Shown here piece after piece: positions 6,875-17,866 of a DNA stretch of 64,000 bases (positions are counted from its first letter, which is position 1; each line of letters begins with the position of its first letter). Position numbers and translations under genes: made by a program. Origin of the DNA: Erythrobacter sp. GTDB taxonomy: Bacteria; Pseudomonadota; Alphaproteobacteria; Sphingomonadales; Sphingomonadaceae. The notes beneath the pieces are model-generated. The model worked only from the letters and a program-made list of their open reading frames with translations. It was not told the DNA's origin and made no database searches. The stretch spans positions 1 to 64,000 of the forward strand of contig JAILWQ010000002.1 of the NCBI GenBank assembly GCA_025698865.1, written 5' to 3'.

Positions 6875-8670
6875 GCCGCGCCGCCGAACAGATCGGGCGC
6901 GGCCATGCGATCGAGGCCCACCGCTTCCATTCGACCCTCATCCTCGTGCGGGTGTGGTTCGCGCTGACGTTCGTGGGGTTGATGGCAGGCATCGCGCTCG
7001 CCTTCGTCACCACCGGCAAGGCCGATCGCCAGCGTGCCCTCTCGCATATTCGGGCCGAGGTTGCCCATAAGCTCGACCCGGCGGCACTGCTCGGCACCCG
7101 GCAGCAGCCCACCGTCATCATGGCGGAGGATCCGCTGGCGCGGATCGCCGCCACCCGCCTGCTATGGCGCAGCGGCATCGCCGGGACCGCGCTTGCCCTC
7201 TTGCTTGGCACCGGGCTGACCATGCTCCTGCGCCAGCACTGGATCGCCACCGCGCGCGAGGCCGCAATCGACCAGGTGTTGCGCGGCAACCGTCTCGCCA
7301 CCCAGGACGAACTGGCAGCGCTGGTGAACAGGTCCGGCCTCCATGGCACCCCGCTCACGATCGGCGGCGTGCCACTCCCGCGCGAGGACGAGGCCCGCCA
7401 CCTGCTCGCCATCGGCAAGACCGGATCGGGCAAGACCACCTTCCTCCACGGCCATCTCGCCCAAGTCGAGGCGCGCGGCGAGCACACGCTCATCTTCGAT
7501 CCCGATGGCAGCTATACCGAACATTTCTATAGCCCTGAGCGCGGCGACGTGCTGCTCGACCCCTTCGATGCCCGCAGCGCGCGCTGGAACCCGCTTGCCG
7601 ATATCGCCAGCCTTGCCGACGCCCAACGCATCGCCTCGATCCTGCTCCCCAAGCCGACCGGCAGCGGCGATAACGGATTCTGGTTCGACCAGGCCCGCAC
7701 GCTGCTTGCTCATATCCTCGACCATTGCGCCCGCAGCGGCACGACCGAGCTGGCGGACCTCGCCGCCATGCTCAACACCGCCACCAGCGACAGCCTGCGC
7801 GCCATCGCAACCGGAACACCCGCGGCCCGCATCTTCGAGGCAGGCGGCGAACGCGCCACCGCCTCGGTCCTGTTCATGATGACCCGCGCCGCCAGCAGCG
7901 TCAGCCTGCTCGCCGCCGTGCCAACCGAAGCCCCACCGTTCAGCTTCGACCGGTTCTATGCCTCGCTCGCCGAGCATGACGGACCCAAGCCGTTTATCTT
8001 CCTTGCCGCGCCACGCCGCTATCGCGAAGCCGCCGCCCCCGTCATCGCCGCCTGGATCGACGCGGCGGCCAGCGCCATCCTCCAGCGCCCGATCGACCAG
8101 GCACCCGCCGCATGGCTGTTCATCGACGAACTGCCCTCGCTGCCCCCGATCCAGAGCCTGCTGACCCTGCTCCCCGAAGGCCGCAAGCACCGCGCCTGCA
8201 TCGTCATCGCCTTCCAGTCGATCGCGCAGATGCGCCAGACCTACGGCAGCGAAGGGGCGGAGATCGTCACCGGCCAGACCGCCACCCAGCTCGTGATGGC
8301 CGCAGGCGACCATCCCAGCGCCAAGTGGGCGGTGGACCTCATGGGCACGATCGAGGTCGAGAGCCAGCGGCCCAGCGACCAGCTCTCCGAAGACCGCAAG
8401 ACCCACGGCTCGCTCGCCACCACCCGCGAACGCAAGGCGCTCGTGCTCGATGCCGAGGTGACCGGCCTCAGGATCGGCGAGGCGTTCCTGCGCCTGTCCT
8501 CTTACCCCATCGCCAGGGTCACCATCGACCCGCCCGCAGCCAGGCCCGCCATCGCGCCCGCCTTCGTGCCAGCCCCCACGCCGCCGCGCATCGCCCCCGA
8601 TCCCGCCACGCCGCCGCCAACCCGCATCGAGGACCGCGACGACTGGCTCTCCATGGAAGGGCCGTTCTGA
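6871..8670 (+). CDS. TraD/TrwB-type coupling protein (VirD4 family), module 1
   Basis: A 599-residue inner-membrane ATPase that would link the relaxosome to a type IV secretion channel. Two N-terminal membrane segments are visible (about residues 22-47, FALTFVGLMAGIALAFV, and about 95-115, GIAGTALALLLGTGLTMLL). Walker A is GKTGSGKT (about 185-192) and Walker B is AWLFIDELPSLP. The motif QSIAQMRQTYG and the C-terminal TRxRKALV region are usual in this family. The GTG at 6871 overlaps the preceding TGA (GTGA), and its own TGA shares a base with the relaxase ATG, giving tight translational coupling. An in-frame extension back to 6463 is shadow of the RHH gene and rejected. No channel genes are nearby. 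Confidence 0.93.
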   Translation: MSRAAEQIGRGHAIEAHRFHSTLILVRVWFALTFVGLMAGIALAFVTTGKADRQRALSHIRAEVAHKLDPAALLGTRQQPTVIMAEDPLARIAATRLLWRSGIAGTALALLLGTGLTMLLRQHWIATAREAAIDQVLRGNRLATQDELAALVNRSGLHGTPLTIGGVPLPREDEARHLLAIGKTGSGKTTFLHGHLAQVEARGEHTLIFDPDGSYTEHFYSPERGDVLLDPFDARSARWNPLADIASLADAQRIASILLPKPTGSGDNGFWFDQARTLLAHILDHCARSGTTELADLAAMLNTATSDSLRAIATGTPAARIFEAGGERATASVLFMMTRAASSVSLLAAVPTEAPPFSFDRFYASLAEHDGPKPFIFLAAPRRYREAAAPVIAAWIDAAASAILQRPIDQAPAAWLFIDELPSLPPIQSLLTLLPEGRKHRACIVIAFQSIAQMRQTYGSEGAEIVTGQTATQLVMAAGDHPSAKWAVDLMGTIEVESQRPSDQLSEDRKTHGSLATTRERKALVLDAEVTGLRIGEAFLRLSSYPIARVTIDPPAARPAIAPAFVPAPTPPRIAPDPATPPPTRIEDRDDWLSMEGPF

Positions 8671-11414
8671 TGGTCGCCACCCTCACCAAGCTCTCCGATC
8701 CCGCCGCAGCCGCCGCCTATTACGAGGCCGACGACTACTACACCCGCGATGCAGGCGGGCACTGGCATGGACGCGGAGCCGAAGCCCTCGGCCTGTCCGG
8801 CGAGGTCGATCCCGAACAGTTCGCCGAGCTGCTCGCCGGTCGCCTGCCCGATGGCACGCTGCTCGGCACCACCCGCCACGGCATCCGCGAGCACAAGGCA
8901 GGGTGGGACCTCACCATGTCCGCGCCCAAGTCGGTATCGACCATGGCCTTGGTCGCAGGCGACCGCCGCCTGATCGATGCCCATGCCCGTGCGGTCACCA
9001 CCGCGCTCGATTACGCCGAGCGCCACGCCGCCGCCACCCGCATCCGCGACGGCGAAGCGGTCGAGCGGGTCAACACCGGCAAGCTCGCCATCGCCCGGTT
9101 CACCCACGTCACCGCCCGCGCGACCGAGAACGGCACGCCAGCGCCCCAGCTCCACACCCATTCGGTCATCGTCAACGCTACCCAGCGTGCAGACGGCGCA
9201 TGGCGCTCGGTCGAGAGCCGCGACCTCTATCGCCTCCAGAAGGATATCGGCGCGATCTACCACCGCGAGCTGGCGACCGAGGTCCAGCGCCTCGGCTACG
9301 CGGTCACCACCAACCCCGACACCACCTTCGAGATCGATGGCGTGCCGCAGGACGTATTGCGCGCCTTCTCGCCGCGTGCCGCCCAGATCGAGGCGGCGCT
9401 GGACGAACGCGGCAAGAGCCGTGCCACCGCCTCGGCCGCCGAGAAGAACGTCATCGCCCTCGATACCCGCGCGCCCAAGCGCCACGTCGACCAGACCACG
9501 CTCACCGGCACCTGGCGCGCCGAGGCCGATGGGTTGGGATTCGGCGAGGACACCCGCCGCGCCATGGTCGCACAGGCTGAGGCCCGCAGCACCTTCCTGC
9601 CCCAGCCATCCGCCACCGATCGCAGTGCCGCCGCCGAGACCGCGCTCCGGTTCGCCGCCGCCATGCTCTCCGAACGCGATGCTACCTTCTCCGCCGCCCA
9701 GCTCGAACGCGAGGCCAGTATCCGCGCACGCGGCAGTGCCACCCATGCCGATATCCTCGCCGCCATCGCCCATGCTGAAGCCACCGGCGACCTCGTATCC
9801 CGTGCCGCACCCCGGCTCGCCAGGGGAGCCGCAGGGTTCGCCACCCGCCAGGCCATCGACACCGAGACCCGCATGCTCGCGATCGAGGCCGCCGGACGCG
9901 AGCGGTTCGCGCCCTTGCACGACCGCATCCACGCCGCCCGCACCATCGCCGCCGCCCAGCTTGCCACCGCCGACCACGGCCACGCCTGGACCGACAGTCA
10001 GCGCAAGGCGACCCGAGGCCTGCTCCTGTCCCCCGCATCGGTCACCGCCATCCAGGGCCATGCCGGGACCGCCAAGACCACCACCGTCATCGCCACCTAT
10101 GCCAAGGCCGCGCGCGAGCAGGGCCTCACCGTCCGAGCACTCGCGCCCACCGCCACCGCCGCCGAGCTGCTCGGCCAGGCGATCGATGCCGAACCGCTCA
10201 CCGTTGCCCGCATGCTGCTGGGCCATGCCGATGATATCGAGCGCGGGCGCGAGGCCTGGATCGTGGACGAGGCCTCCATGCTCTCCGCCCGCGACAGCGA
10301 GGCGCTGCTCTTCCAGGCCCGCAAGGCCGAGGCCCGTCTGATCCTCGTGGGCGACGTGCGCCAGCTCGGCAGCGTCGAAGCAGGCCGCGCGTTCGGCCAG
10401 CTCCAGGAGCATGGCATGGCCACCCACGTGCTCGACCAGATCGTGCGCCAGACCAACGCCCACACCAGGGAAGCGGTCGAAGCGATCCTGGCAGGCGAGG
10501 CGGCGCGCGCGTTCGAGGCCATCGATCAGGGCGGTGGGCGGATTGTCGAGCAGGGGGATGATGCGATGCGCTATGCGGCCATCGCGCGCGACTACGCGCA
10601 GCTATCGGCCACCGACCGCGCACGGACCCTCGTGCTCGACCCGACCCGCGAGGGACGCCAGCGGCTCACCGACGCCATCCGTGCCGAGTTGGTCCGCGAT
10701 GGCACGCTGGGGGCCGAGGCTATCACCGCCACCACGCTCGAACCGCTCGGCCTGACCCGCGCCGAGGCGTCCGACGCCGCCAGCTACGCCCCCGGCCAGA
10801 TCGTCACGTTCCGGCGCGGCAGCCGCGAGCAGCGGCTGAGCAGGGGCCGGGCCTATCGGGTGGAGGCGATCGACGCCGAAGCGGGCACGATCTCGCTCGC
10901 CACGCCGCAGGGCAAGGCCATCACTTGGTCGCCCGCGCGATGGGGCGGAGATCAGGCCGAGGCGTTCGTCGAGATCGAGCAGGAGTTGCGCACCGGGGAC
11001 AGGATACAGTTCACCCGCAACAACCGGCGCGCCGGACGCCTCAACGGGCACACCGCCAGCGTGGTCGGGATCGATCCGCAGCGGGGCGGCATCACCATCG
11101 AGCGCGAGGACGGCAAGCACGAAGCGCTCGACCTCACCCGGCTCACCGACCGGCATATCCGGCCCGGATGGGTGCGCACCATCCACTCCGCACAGGGCGC
11201 GACCGCCGATCGCGTGATGGCCCATCTGGAGAGCTTCCGCGCCAACACCGTCGATGCTCCGGCGGTCTATGTCGCCATCAGCAGAGCCAGGGATGCGGTT
11301 GCGCTCTATACCGATAGCCGCGCCAGCCTCACCGAAGCGCTGGGGTTGAGGGATGGGGCGCAGATCGGGGCCATCGATGGGGTGCGGCGGGAGGTGGAGA
11401 TGGCGGTGGGATGA
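8670..11414 (+). CDS. trwC: MOBF (TrwC/TraI-type) relaxase-helicase, module 1
   Basis: A 914-residue conjugative relaxase with a fused helicase. N-terminal relaxase: candidate catalytic tyrosines in AAYYEADDYY (Tyr17/18 and Tyr23/24) and metal-binding histidines in QLHTHSVIV (His162, His164, with a third upstream). Helicase: Walker A GHAGTAKTT at about 463-471, Walker B WIVDEASML, and later RecD/TraI motifs including HSAQGATADR and YVAISRARD. It would nick oriT, stay covalently attached to the 5' end and unwind the transferred strand. The true start is the ATG at 8670 (TGATG overlap with the coupling protein); the frame remains open to 8112 but that is antisense-free shadow translation. The paralogue at 40208 is 915 residues with the same motifs. 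Confidence 0.95.
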   Translation: MVATLTKLSDPAAAAAYYEADDYYTRDAGGHWHGRGAEALGLSGEVDPEQFAELLAGRLPDGTLLGTTRHGIREHKAGWDLTMSAPKSVSTMALVAGDRRLIDAHARAVTTALDYAERHAAATRIRDGEAVERVNTGKLAIARFTHVTARATENGTPAPQLHTHSVIVNATQRADGAWRSVESRDLYRLQKDIGAIYHRELATEVQRLGYAVTTNPDTTFEIDGVPQDVLRAFSPRAAQIEAALDERGKSRATASAAEKNVIALDTRAPKRHVDQTTLTGTWRAEADGLGFGEDTRRAMVAQAEARSTFLPQPSATDRSAAAETALRFAAAMLSERDATFSAAQLEREASIRARGSATHADILAAIAHAEATGDLVSRAAPRLARGAAGFATRQAIDTETRMLAIEAAGRERFAPLHDRIHAARTIAAAQLATADHGHAWTDSQRKATRGLLLSPASVTAIQGHAGTAKTTTVIATYAKAAREQGLTVRALAPTATAAELLGQAIDAEPLTVARMLLGHADDIERGREAWIVDEASMLSARDSEALLFQARKAEARLILVGDVRQLGSVEAGRAFGQLQEHGMATHVLDQIVRQTNAHTREAVEAILAGEAARAFEAIDQGGGRIVEQGDDAMRYAAIARDYAQLSATDRARTLVLDPTREGRQRLTDAIRAELVRDGTLGAEAITATTLEPLGLTRAEASDAASYAPGQIVTFRRGSREQRLSRGRAYRVEAIDAEAGTISLATPQGKAITWSPARWGGDQAEAFVEIEQELRTGDRIQFTRNNRRAGRLNGHTASVVGIDPQRGGITIEREDGKHEALDLTRLTDRHIRPGWVRTIHSAQGATADRVMAHLESFRANTVDAPAVYVAISRARDAVALYTDSRASLTEALGLRDGAQIGAIDGVRREVEMAVG

Positions 11415-11450
11415 CCGCGCAACTACAATTGGCGGCATAAATCGGCGAGG

Positions 11451-11753
11451 TTATGCCATCAGCAAGGTATGCCGAAGCTCACGGCCATCTTCTGCATCTC
11501 GATACCAGAGCGCCCCGAAAACTGTTTCCACGTTGAGAAATTCGGCAAGATCGAAAAACCCTCGCGCCCGTTCAGGAACTAAGAATGTCTTCTCGCCTGA
11601 GAGCTCAATCCCTATCTCATCGAAAAGAGAAGGTATTCTCCTAATTCGGAATTCTTTGATATCTTTCTTCCGAAGATCGAACTTCCGAAATCGACTACGT
11701 AGAAGAATTTCTTCTCCATTTATTTCTACTTTTTTAGCAGTGACCGCACCCAT
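11451..11753 (-). CDS. candidate immunity protein for the RHS toxin
   Basis: A roughly 100-residue acidic/basic soluble protein with no signal peptide or membrane segment. It alternates beta-like strands (KKVEINGEEILLRSRF, DIKEFRIRRIP, IGIELSGEKTFLV) before a C-terminal helix, which looks PH-like to me, but this is only a fold guess. It sits immediately after the RHS gene on the same strand; ATG 11753 lies 4 bases past the RHS stop, and ATG 11777 inside the RHS end is an alternative. Its bases are noticeably more AT-rich than the neighbours. Position is the main reason for proposing immunity. Confidence 0.6.
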   Translation of the reverse strand: MGAVTAKKVEINGEEILLRSRFRKFDLRKKDIKEFRIRRIPSLFDEIGIELSGEKTFLVPERARGFFDLAEFLNVETVFGALWYRDAEDGRELRHTLLMA

Positions 11754-11757
11754 CGAG

Positions 11758-14700
11758 CTACCAATCCAGCAATTCATCTACTGCGGCTTCACCGGCAAAT
11801 CCACCAGCGATGCCGCCTACAACTCCACCGATAGCGGCTCCCCACGGCCCACCGACCGCGCCACCAGCAAGAGCCCCTGCTTCCGCTCCCGCCAATGCAC
11901 CAGCAACGCCACCCCCAACTCTGGCAGCTTCTTGTCCCGGCGTATCAGAATTTGCGATGCGCGCAGCACCGACGGCAACTCCCGCAACCCCGGCAACCCG
12001 CCCAGCTGTCCCCAATCGGCCGGCTAGTCTGTCAGCTCCGGCGTTGGTTCGATTTGCTGTTCCTCCAGAACCTGGTTGCGCGCCTGTTCCGGGTCGTGTC
12101 CCTTCAACAACACCCCTCGTAATTGGTGGAGTGGCCGCCCTCGCATTCGCTTTTGCTGCCGATCTTCCTTGGCTGTCGTTCGGCGCGAGTCGAGACACTT
12201 GCTGGCGATACTGACCGCGCGCACGTTCTGACCCCGTGCCCTCCCGAGCCGCTACAGCCGTAGCGGCTGTAGCGGTGGTCGCCGCAGGGCTAGAAGTTTC
12301 AGGACACCTTGTTCCGCCACGAGGGCTATTGCACTCCATCCCCGTCGGATCGACCCCATTGATCGGATCGTTTGCGACATATGCGTAGAGATTGAACTGA
12401 TCCTCGTAACCGATGGGATCGGTCTGCATGAACCTTCCGAGGGAAGGCGAGTACATGCGGGCCTTGTAGTAGTAGAGCCCTGCATCTCCGAGCCATGCCT
12501 GGCCGGTGTAGCGGAACCGGCCGCGGGTCGCGACGTCGCCTGACGAGGCCGGGCCGATCCCGTATTCGTCGTAGGTGTTGATCGTGGTCGCCGTGCCGTT
12601 GTGATCGGCGACCGCCACGACCGAGCCCCGCTCGTCGGCGAACAGGTAGCGCTTGGCTGCAGCGGCAACGCTGCCTCCCTCCCACCAGACCAGCGGATCG
12701 TCGCCGTCGGACGTGCCGTGGGCGTAGCGCCGCAGCATCGCGCCCGAGCCGTTGTACTCGGCCACCATCGTATCGCCGTCGTGGAGATAGCGCACGAGAC
12801 CTTCGGTCGTGCCGTTCAGCTCGTAGAGACGGCCCAAGGGATCGTAGCGCAGGTAGGCGTTGCTGCCCCCGCCGGTCTTGGCGACCAGACGGTTCTCGAC
12901 ATCGTACTGGTAGGTGCTGGTCCCGTCCGAGACGAGGTTGCCGTTGGCATCGTAGGCGAAGCTCGCGCCGCCCGCTCCGGTGTACTGGTTTAGACCGTTG
13001 GTCGTGTAGGCGCGGTCCACATTCGCATGACCCGTCCAGCTGTAGACATCGTTGCTCGAGGTCCGGGTCGTGATCTGGCCCGCAGGATTGCGGGCAAGCG
13101 TGACGTGGTTGTTGTAGCCACCGTTCCCGAACGCGCTGATGTGCCCGGCGAGCCTGCCAGCCGGATCGTAGCTGTAGTCGGTGTAGTGATACCAGTTCCC
13201 GACGTTTGCTCCCCAGCGATATAGCACACCGATCTGTCCGTCCGGATCATACTGCGGATGGACTAACCGGTCGGTAGAGTTGAGATCCGTGTAACGGAGC
13301 CTGCCAGCCCCGTCCCGATGGAAGTTGACGAAGTTGCCGTCCGGATAGGTCAGCCGCGTCCGGCTTGAACTGGCGTCGTATGCCGAGGTCAGCGTCCGGC
13401 TCACGCCGTTCATGGTCAGGGTCTCAGTGACCTGCCGCCCGAACCCGTCATGGGTCCAGCTGATGCCTTCGCCGCCATGTCCGTCAAACCGCGCATGGGT
13501 CTGCAGGTCCCGCAGGTCGTAGCCGTAATAGACATCGCGGCTGTGGGTGGCGGCAAGACCCGAGCCGTCGGGCACGATCTTCGCCGTCATCCGGTCCAGC
13601 GCATCGAACTGGTAGGTGATCGTGCGCCCGTCGCGCTTCCGCAGGCTCGTGCGGTTGCCGTTCGCGTCGTAGCCGTACTGCTCGTAATCGCCGGGGTTCA
13701 GCGCGCCTGCCGTATTCAGCGCGTTTGCCGGCGTCGAGGGATTGAACGCTCCGGGCCGGGAAGTCGAAGGGAACACCCACTTCGACTGCCGGTCGAACCC
13801 ATCATACTCGAGCCTCGCCCGGTTGCCGTTCGCATCGATCACATATTCCGGCTTGCCGTTCGGCGTGTAGCTGTAGGTGACGTCGATCGCCTCGACATCC
13901 GTGCCGACCGCCTTCCTCACCTGCAGCACCTGACCCGCAGCATCATAGGTCGTGCGCGTGATCCGGTCCGGACCGGCACTTCCCGCCGCGCGGTGCGTGC
14001 AGGCATCCTGATAGCCGCTCTCGAAATAGGTGGAGTTCATCCGAACCGCGGAGCATGCAAGACGCCCGAAGCTGTCATAGGAATATTCGGTCAGCGAGAC
14101 TGGTACGTTGTCGCTGCCTCGGACCCGCTCCTGGACCTTGCGACTCTGGATATCGTAGACGGTGTCCACCTTGCCTGTCACCGTGAACCCGCTCCAGTCG
14201 CGCGGATCGACACTGGCGACCGGGACCGAGCCGATATAGCCTCTCTCGACTCTGGTCACACGACCCGCAGGATCATACGTTGTGCGGGTGGCGAGCATGG
14301 GATTGCCACTGCCCGCTCCATCCGGGTCCGGCTGGATCTCGCCGGTGACCCGCCGCAATTTGTCGTATCGCCAATAGGTCGTGTCTCCCGCACCCGACAG
14401 TGGCCCATCCTCACTCAGCCGGTTGCCGTCGGCATCGTAGGTCCAGCTGGTCGTGTAGGCCGTACTATTGTCTCCGGATCGTACTGTCTGGGACGCTGGA
14501 AGAAGGTTTTGTGAAGCGTCGTAGGTGAAGGTGGTTATCGTCTCGTCCGCCGTGCCTGCGCAGCTCGCTTCGGTGGCGCATTGCGATATCGAGGCAAGCA
14601 GCCAGACTCTCCCTGATCCACCGCTGTGGTTGGTCGAATATTGATGCCACGAATAACTCGTCCTGGGACGAATACCGTTCGCACCTGCGGGCCGCAGTTC

Positions 14701-16125
14701 GGTCAGTATTCCGCCATGGGTGTTGCTGTAGGTATAGTCCGTCACGTTTCCGCGCGCGTCAGTCACGGTCAAAGGCTTCGTACAGGTCACAAGATAGGTG
14801 CAGTTGTACGTAGCGCCGGTGGATATAGCATCCAGGCCTGACCCCGGCTTCGGGGCTGTCGTAGTCGAAGTGATGTTCCCGCCGGTTCCATAATGATAGG
14901 TCCGGACAATGCCCTCTGGCGAGCTCACCATATCGATCTTGGTAAATGGCCCCGCCCCGCCCATCCAATGGTTAATGCTCACCCGCCCCAGGGCGTCAGT
15001 AATTCTATTCGGGCCCGGAGCGACACGTGGTGGCGGTGCAGGATCGCCAATCGATGACGTGTTGACTTGCCAGGTGAACGACGTGGTAGCGCTGGAATTC
15101 ACCGTCCAGCCCACACCTCGACCAAACTTCGGGTCGTTAGGAGAGGCGATATCGCTCTCCCAGAAGGCAAGTTCGGAATACGCATATGTGACATTGGGTC
15201 CATCCGCGAATACCTGCGCAGTGGCGACCGGGTTAGCGAAGCCTTCAGTGTATTCGCTCGTGATAGTCTGCCAGGGCTCAGAATATCCCGGCCTTGTATA
15301 GGCGGTGGTTGTCTTTCCGCTGCTGGTGGTCGCTACGCTTGTTACGCCATTGAGTGCGTCGGTTTTCGTGTAGTTCTGTGCCGATCCGCTGGAATAGATA
15401 ACCGAGCGAGCGCTGACCGGACAGACATTGCTTCCCGGCAGCGGCGACGTAGCCAGGTTCAGCACGCAGGCCTTGAGATTGTTCTCTTCAACGATCAGCG
15501 CGTACCCCACGCTGCTGACCACCCTCATCCCCGGCCCATACGTCAGTGAATACGCTACACCATTGGGGCGCGTTACCTTGGATGCACGGTACACCCCATT
15601 CGACAAAGTGTCGAAATCGATCACCGATCCATCAGTGTCCGTAAACCTGGGCCGACCGGCGACAAGTTCGAGTTTTGTGATCCCCTCGGATTGCGCTCCG
15701 TTTTCGTAGAACGATGCACTCCCATCATACTGGGTCCAGGTTTTCGATACCCCCATGCTTTCGAGGGAATAGTAGCTGTCTGCTGGCTGCCCCCTTCTGG
15801 GCAACGGTTGGCGCTTCCTTATTATAATGTTCCAGTTGCTGGAGCGTTGAAGCGCCGGACCGGTTCTAACAGATGTCTGGCGTTTATATTCGATCCCGCC
15901 AATCGCCGGATCTCCGATCGATAGATCAGTAGAAACGTCGGCATATACACCGGTGCGCACATCAACCCCGAATGGTGAGATCACCTGCGTGTCGGGCGGT
16001 GTTTCAACTCGAGGTGCAGGTTGAGCATGTGCGCCGGAAGCCATCGCTACTAAAAACGCAGCCCGGATTGCAACTGCACCGCCATAACGAAGATTTGCAC
16101 CCAGTTGCCAAGTCAATCCGGACAA
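11758..16125 (-). CDS. exported RHS-repeat protein with glycine-zipper C-terminus
   Basis: A 1455-residue RHS/YD-repeat protein. The N-terminus has a signal-peptide-like hydrophobic stretch ending AMASGAHAQ (about residues 21-35), so Sec export is likely. The middle holds many YD/RHS repeats (patterns such as [28 protein letters not shown]) that form the toxin-enclosing shell. The RHS core-associated motif [20 protein letters not shown] and DPTGM mark the end of the shell near 12335. Beyond it are about 190 variable residues: a linker, then about 70 residues of GxxxG/A-rich sequence (VGAARIAN ... [10 protein letters not shown]). That tail has no nuclease motif and may be membrane-inserting. 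The start is uncertain: the track start is TTG (16125), with no clear ATG before the signal peptide. Confidence 0.88.
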   Translation of the reverse strand: MSGLTWQLGANLRYGGAVAIRAAFLVAMASGAHAQPAPRVETPPDTQVISPFGVDVRTGVYADVSTDLSIGDPAIGGIEYKRQTSVRTGPALQRSSNWNIIIRKRQPLPRRGQPADSYYSLESMGVSKTWTQYDGSASFYENGAQSEGITKLELVAGRPRFTDTDGSVIDFDTLSNGVYRASKVTRPNGVAYSLTYGPGMRVVSSVGYALIVEENNLKACVLNLATSPLPGSNVCPVSARSVIYSSGSAQNYTKTDALNGVTSVATTSSGKTTTAYTRPGYSEPWQTITSEYTEGFANPVATAQVFADGPNVTYAYSELAFWESDIASPNDPKFGRGVGWTVNSSATTSFTWQVNTSSIGDPAPPPRVAPGPNRITDALGRVSINHWMGGAGPFTKIDMVSSPEGIVRTYHYGTGGNITSTTTAPKPGSGLDAISTGATYNCTYLVTCTKPLTVTDARGNVTDYTYSNTHGGILTELRPAGANGIRPRTSYSWHQYSTNHSGGSGRVWLLASISQCATEASCAGTADETITTFTYDASQNLLPASQTVRSGDNSTAYTTSWTYDADGNRLSEDGPLSGAGDTTYWRYDKLRRVTGEIQPDPDGAGSGNPMLATRTTYDPAGRVTRVERGYIGSVPVASVDPRDWSGFTVTGKVDTVYDIQSRKVQERVRGSDNVPVSLTEYSYDSFGRLACSAVRMNSTYFESGYQDACTHRAAGSAGPDRITRTTYDAAGQVLQVRKAVGTDVEAIDVTYSYTPNGKPEYVIDANGNRARLEYDGFDRQSKWVFPSTSRPGAFNPSTPANALNTAGALNPGDYEQYGYDANGNRTSLRKRDGRTITYQFDALDRMTAKIVPDGSGLAATHSRDVYYGYDLRDLQTHARFDGHGGEGISWTHDGFGRQVTETLTMNGVSRTLTSAYDASSSRTRLTYPDGNFVNFHRDGAGRLRYTDLNSTDRLVHPQYDPDGQIGVLYRWGANVGNWYHYTDYSYDPAGRLAGHISAFGNGGYNNHVTLARNPAGQITTRTSSNDVYSWTGHANVDRAYTTNGLNQYTGAGGASFAYDANGNLVSDGTSTYQYDVENRLVAKTGGGSNAYLRYDPLGRLYELNGTTEGLVRYLHDGDTMVAEYNGSGAMLRRYAHGTSDGDDPLVWWEGGSVAAAAKRYLFADERGSVVAVADHNGTATTINTYDEYGIGPASSGDVATRGRFRYTGQAWLGDAGLYYYKARMYSPSLGRFMQTDPIGYEDQFNLYAYVANDPINGVDPTGMECNSPRGGTRCPETSSPAATTATAATAVAAREGTGSERARGQYRQQVSRLAPNDSQGRSAAKANARAATPPITRGVVEGTRPGTGAQPGSGGTANRTNAGADRLAGRLGTAGRVAGVAGVAVGAARIANSDTPGQEAARVGGGVAGALAGAEAGALAGGAVGGPWGAAIGGVVGGIAGGFAGEAAVDELLDW

Positions 16126-16824
16126 ACTCTAAGCCCCCCCAATGATACGTATCCCTCGCCGAAGCAGTCGCTCAATCGAATTCGCAATCAGGGATTGAAT
16201 GGTGCAATGCGAATTGACGTCCTTGACCTTCATCCAAACCAGTTCTGGATGCTCCCAATGACATCAAACGAAAACGTTTTCAAACATGTCGCCTGGAATT
16301 GCCGTCGAAGATAGCATCGATCAATGACGAATCATTCGCCTCATCATCGGTAGCTTTGCGCAGCTTCGAAATAAAGTCAAAGGAGAGATCGACTGATCGT
16401 TTTGCGGCTACGATGCCGACTGGTTGCGCAAGGTGCTTGCCGCGCGCGGCAATGGAGCCCTGCATTCTTTTTAAGCCCGACCGCCGCGTCGCTCCGGTAC
16501 GACGCCGTGCTCTATCGCCATCTTCAAAGGTTCGAAATCATGTTCGGCCCCTTTAAGAACCGGGCGGGATATCCACACCGCTATGATCAATACGCCCACA
16601 TCCGCTATGACCAACTTGCCGACAGTTTTCTCAGCATGGTCCATCTCGCCTCTGCCAGATACTGGATCAAATTTGTCCACGCCACCTACGGAATAGCGAA
16701 CAGCGGAAGTTCTATGTCCATTGACGGCGATCGCAGGAACGAACGCGACCGTTCCTTGGGTGACAAACCTAAGCTCCGCCGCATCAGCCGAACGGCACGG
16801 CGAGCGGACGTCATGCCGATCGTG
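16126..16824. other. about 700 bp mostly without supported genes
   Basis: Between the RHS gene and the sigma-like gene. ORFs on both strands are short and mutually exclusive. The only one I consider possible is the small membrane protein at 16471-16644 (listed separately); a 61-residue ORF follows it at 16280-16465 on the same strand but lacks a ribosome binding site. Several polypurine/polypyrimidine and AT-rich stretches suggest relics. Confidence 0.4.
16471..16644 (-). CDS. possible small single-span membrane protein
   Basis: A 57-residue ORF starting MDHAEKTVGKLVIADVGVLI with one hydrophobic segment (about residues 10-25, LVIADVGVLIIAVWI) and a charged C-terminus. The ATG at 16644 has AGAGGCGAG just upstream, a plausible ribosome binding site, although the frame is open to a GTG at 16680. 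The opposite strand also carries an ORF, so this is weak. I do not recognise it; it could be a remnant of a conjugation-type membrane protein. Confidence 0.3.
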   Translation of the reverse strand: MDHAEKTVGKLVIADVGVLIIAVWISRPVLKGAEHDFEPLKMAIEHGVVPERRGGRA

Positions 16825-17520
16825 TTATGCGGCAAATTCCTGTAACAGATCAGGGTCGATGGCCCCGTCGATACAAAGTGGAACACACACCGCCTGTGCG
16901 GTCCGCTTGAGCCGGCGGCGCAGCGCGGCGAGCTCGAGTTCGGTGATGCCGAGCGAGCCCCGCAGTTTGCGCCCGCGTTCGCGCCGGCAGATGCCGTCGA
17001 TCAGGGACCGCATCTTGGGATCGTCACCCGCGATCATGTCCAGCGCTTTCGTCGCTCCTGCACGCCGCTGTTCACGTTCGATCTCCTGCAGAGGGTCGCG
17101 ATGGGTTGGCCAGTTTGTGTCGATGATGGAGCCATCGTTGTCGGCAATGAGTTCAACGCCCTTGAGCTTCATTCGCTTCCGCGTGCGGTTGATCGTGTAG
17201 GCATGGCTGGACAGGATACCGTCCACCCTTCCCTCGACACCCGAGTTCCACTGAGGGCAGCGCAGAGCATGGACGATCGCCGCGCTGAGCAGGTCGTCAG
17301 CGTCAGCGTTGCATCTACGCGCGTGATGAGCGGCTAACGCCTCAAGATTGCGTGTGTCGCGATAGAGCGCTTCGAGTTCGCGAGCTTCCGGGGAAGTAGG
17401 GTCGAAGGCGCGGTTTTCCGCTTCCACATGATCATGCGCCGAACTCGATTTATTCGGACACGATGTCCGAATTTTTCCTGCTCGGCGCATTGAGTTGGTG
17501 GAAGGAGTGGTCTTCGTCAT
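16825..17520 (-). CDS. RNA polymerase sigma-like protein
   Basis: A 231-residue protein I place tentatively with sigma-70-like regulators of mobile elements. Residues about 60-95 (NLEALAAHHARRCNADADDL, then LSAAIVHALRC) resemble sigma region 2 helices; the end (RKLRGSLGITELELAALRRR, then LKRTAQ) resembles a region 4 helix-turn-helix. The middle, with the FGYTINRTRKRMK-like segment, is unassigned. ATG at 17520 is preceded by AGAGGCCGACC, a good ribosome binding site. It is upstream of, but not immediately coupled to, nothing on its strand; the next gene on the left is RHS. Alternative: a phage-type HTH regulator. Confidence 0.5.
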   Translation of the reverse strand: MTKTTPSTNSMRRAGKIRTSCPNKSSSAHDHVEAENRAFDPTSPEARELEALYRDTRNLEALAAHHARRCNADADDLLSAAIVHALRCPQWNSGVEGRVDGILSSHAYTINRTRKRMKLKGVELIADNDGSIIDTNWPTHRDPLQEIEREQRRAGATKALDMIAGDDPKMRSLIDGICRRERGRKLRGSLGITELELAALRRRLKRTAQAVCVPLCIDGAIDPDLLQEFAA

Positions 17521-17866
17521 GGTCGGCCTCTTGTGGTCGAAACGACAGACCGATCGGCGCTGGGCGCACGTGGGGCGTCGTTCACTGTTTCAGGGATGCC
17601 GAGTCCATGGCGTGTCCACTTTCGGCCGGAGCGCCCACAAAAGGCATCAACGTGCGCAGCAACGGGGCCGCACATATGGTCACGCTCACGGTCGGATATG
17701 ACCTGCAAAAGCTTCGTTTGAGGAAACGAAATAAGTTAACGAATACGGGCGCGAGCTCTGTTCGGCCGGCTCTTCCGCGAAGTCATGGTGCGAGGCGAGC
17801 TGCAAAAAAAGGGGGCCAGACAATGAGACCCGAGCCGATCGAAGCCGGTTGCGTTCGAAGTGAACA
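17521..17866. other. intergenic, hairpins only
   Basis: No supported gene. A perfect 7-bp hairpin, TTCGTTT-GAGG-AAACGAA, lies at 17713-17730, upstream of the sigma-like gene, and an AT-rich stretch follows. It may hold the promoter of the sigma-like gene on the minus strand, but I cannot pick one. Confidence 0.4.

Noticed and set aside
8502-10463. A 653-residue minus-strand ORF
   Set aside because: It is fully antisense to the MOBF relaxase, with glycine/alanine-rich low-complexity sequence expected of GC-rich shadow frames.
13450-14514. A 354-residue plus-strand ORF
   Set aside because: Antisense to the RHS YD repeats; its basic, valine/arginine-rich sequence is the complement of the repeat codons.
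12000-16100. RHS region as a tandem DNA repeat or CRISPR-like array
   Set aside because: Repeats are at protein level and degenerate; there are no equal-length repeats with unique spacers. No CRISPR array is seen in the window.
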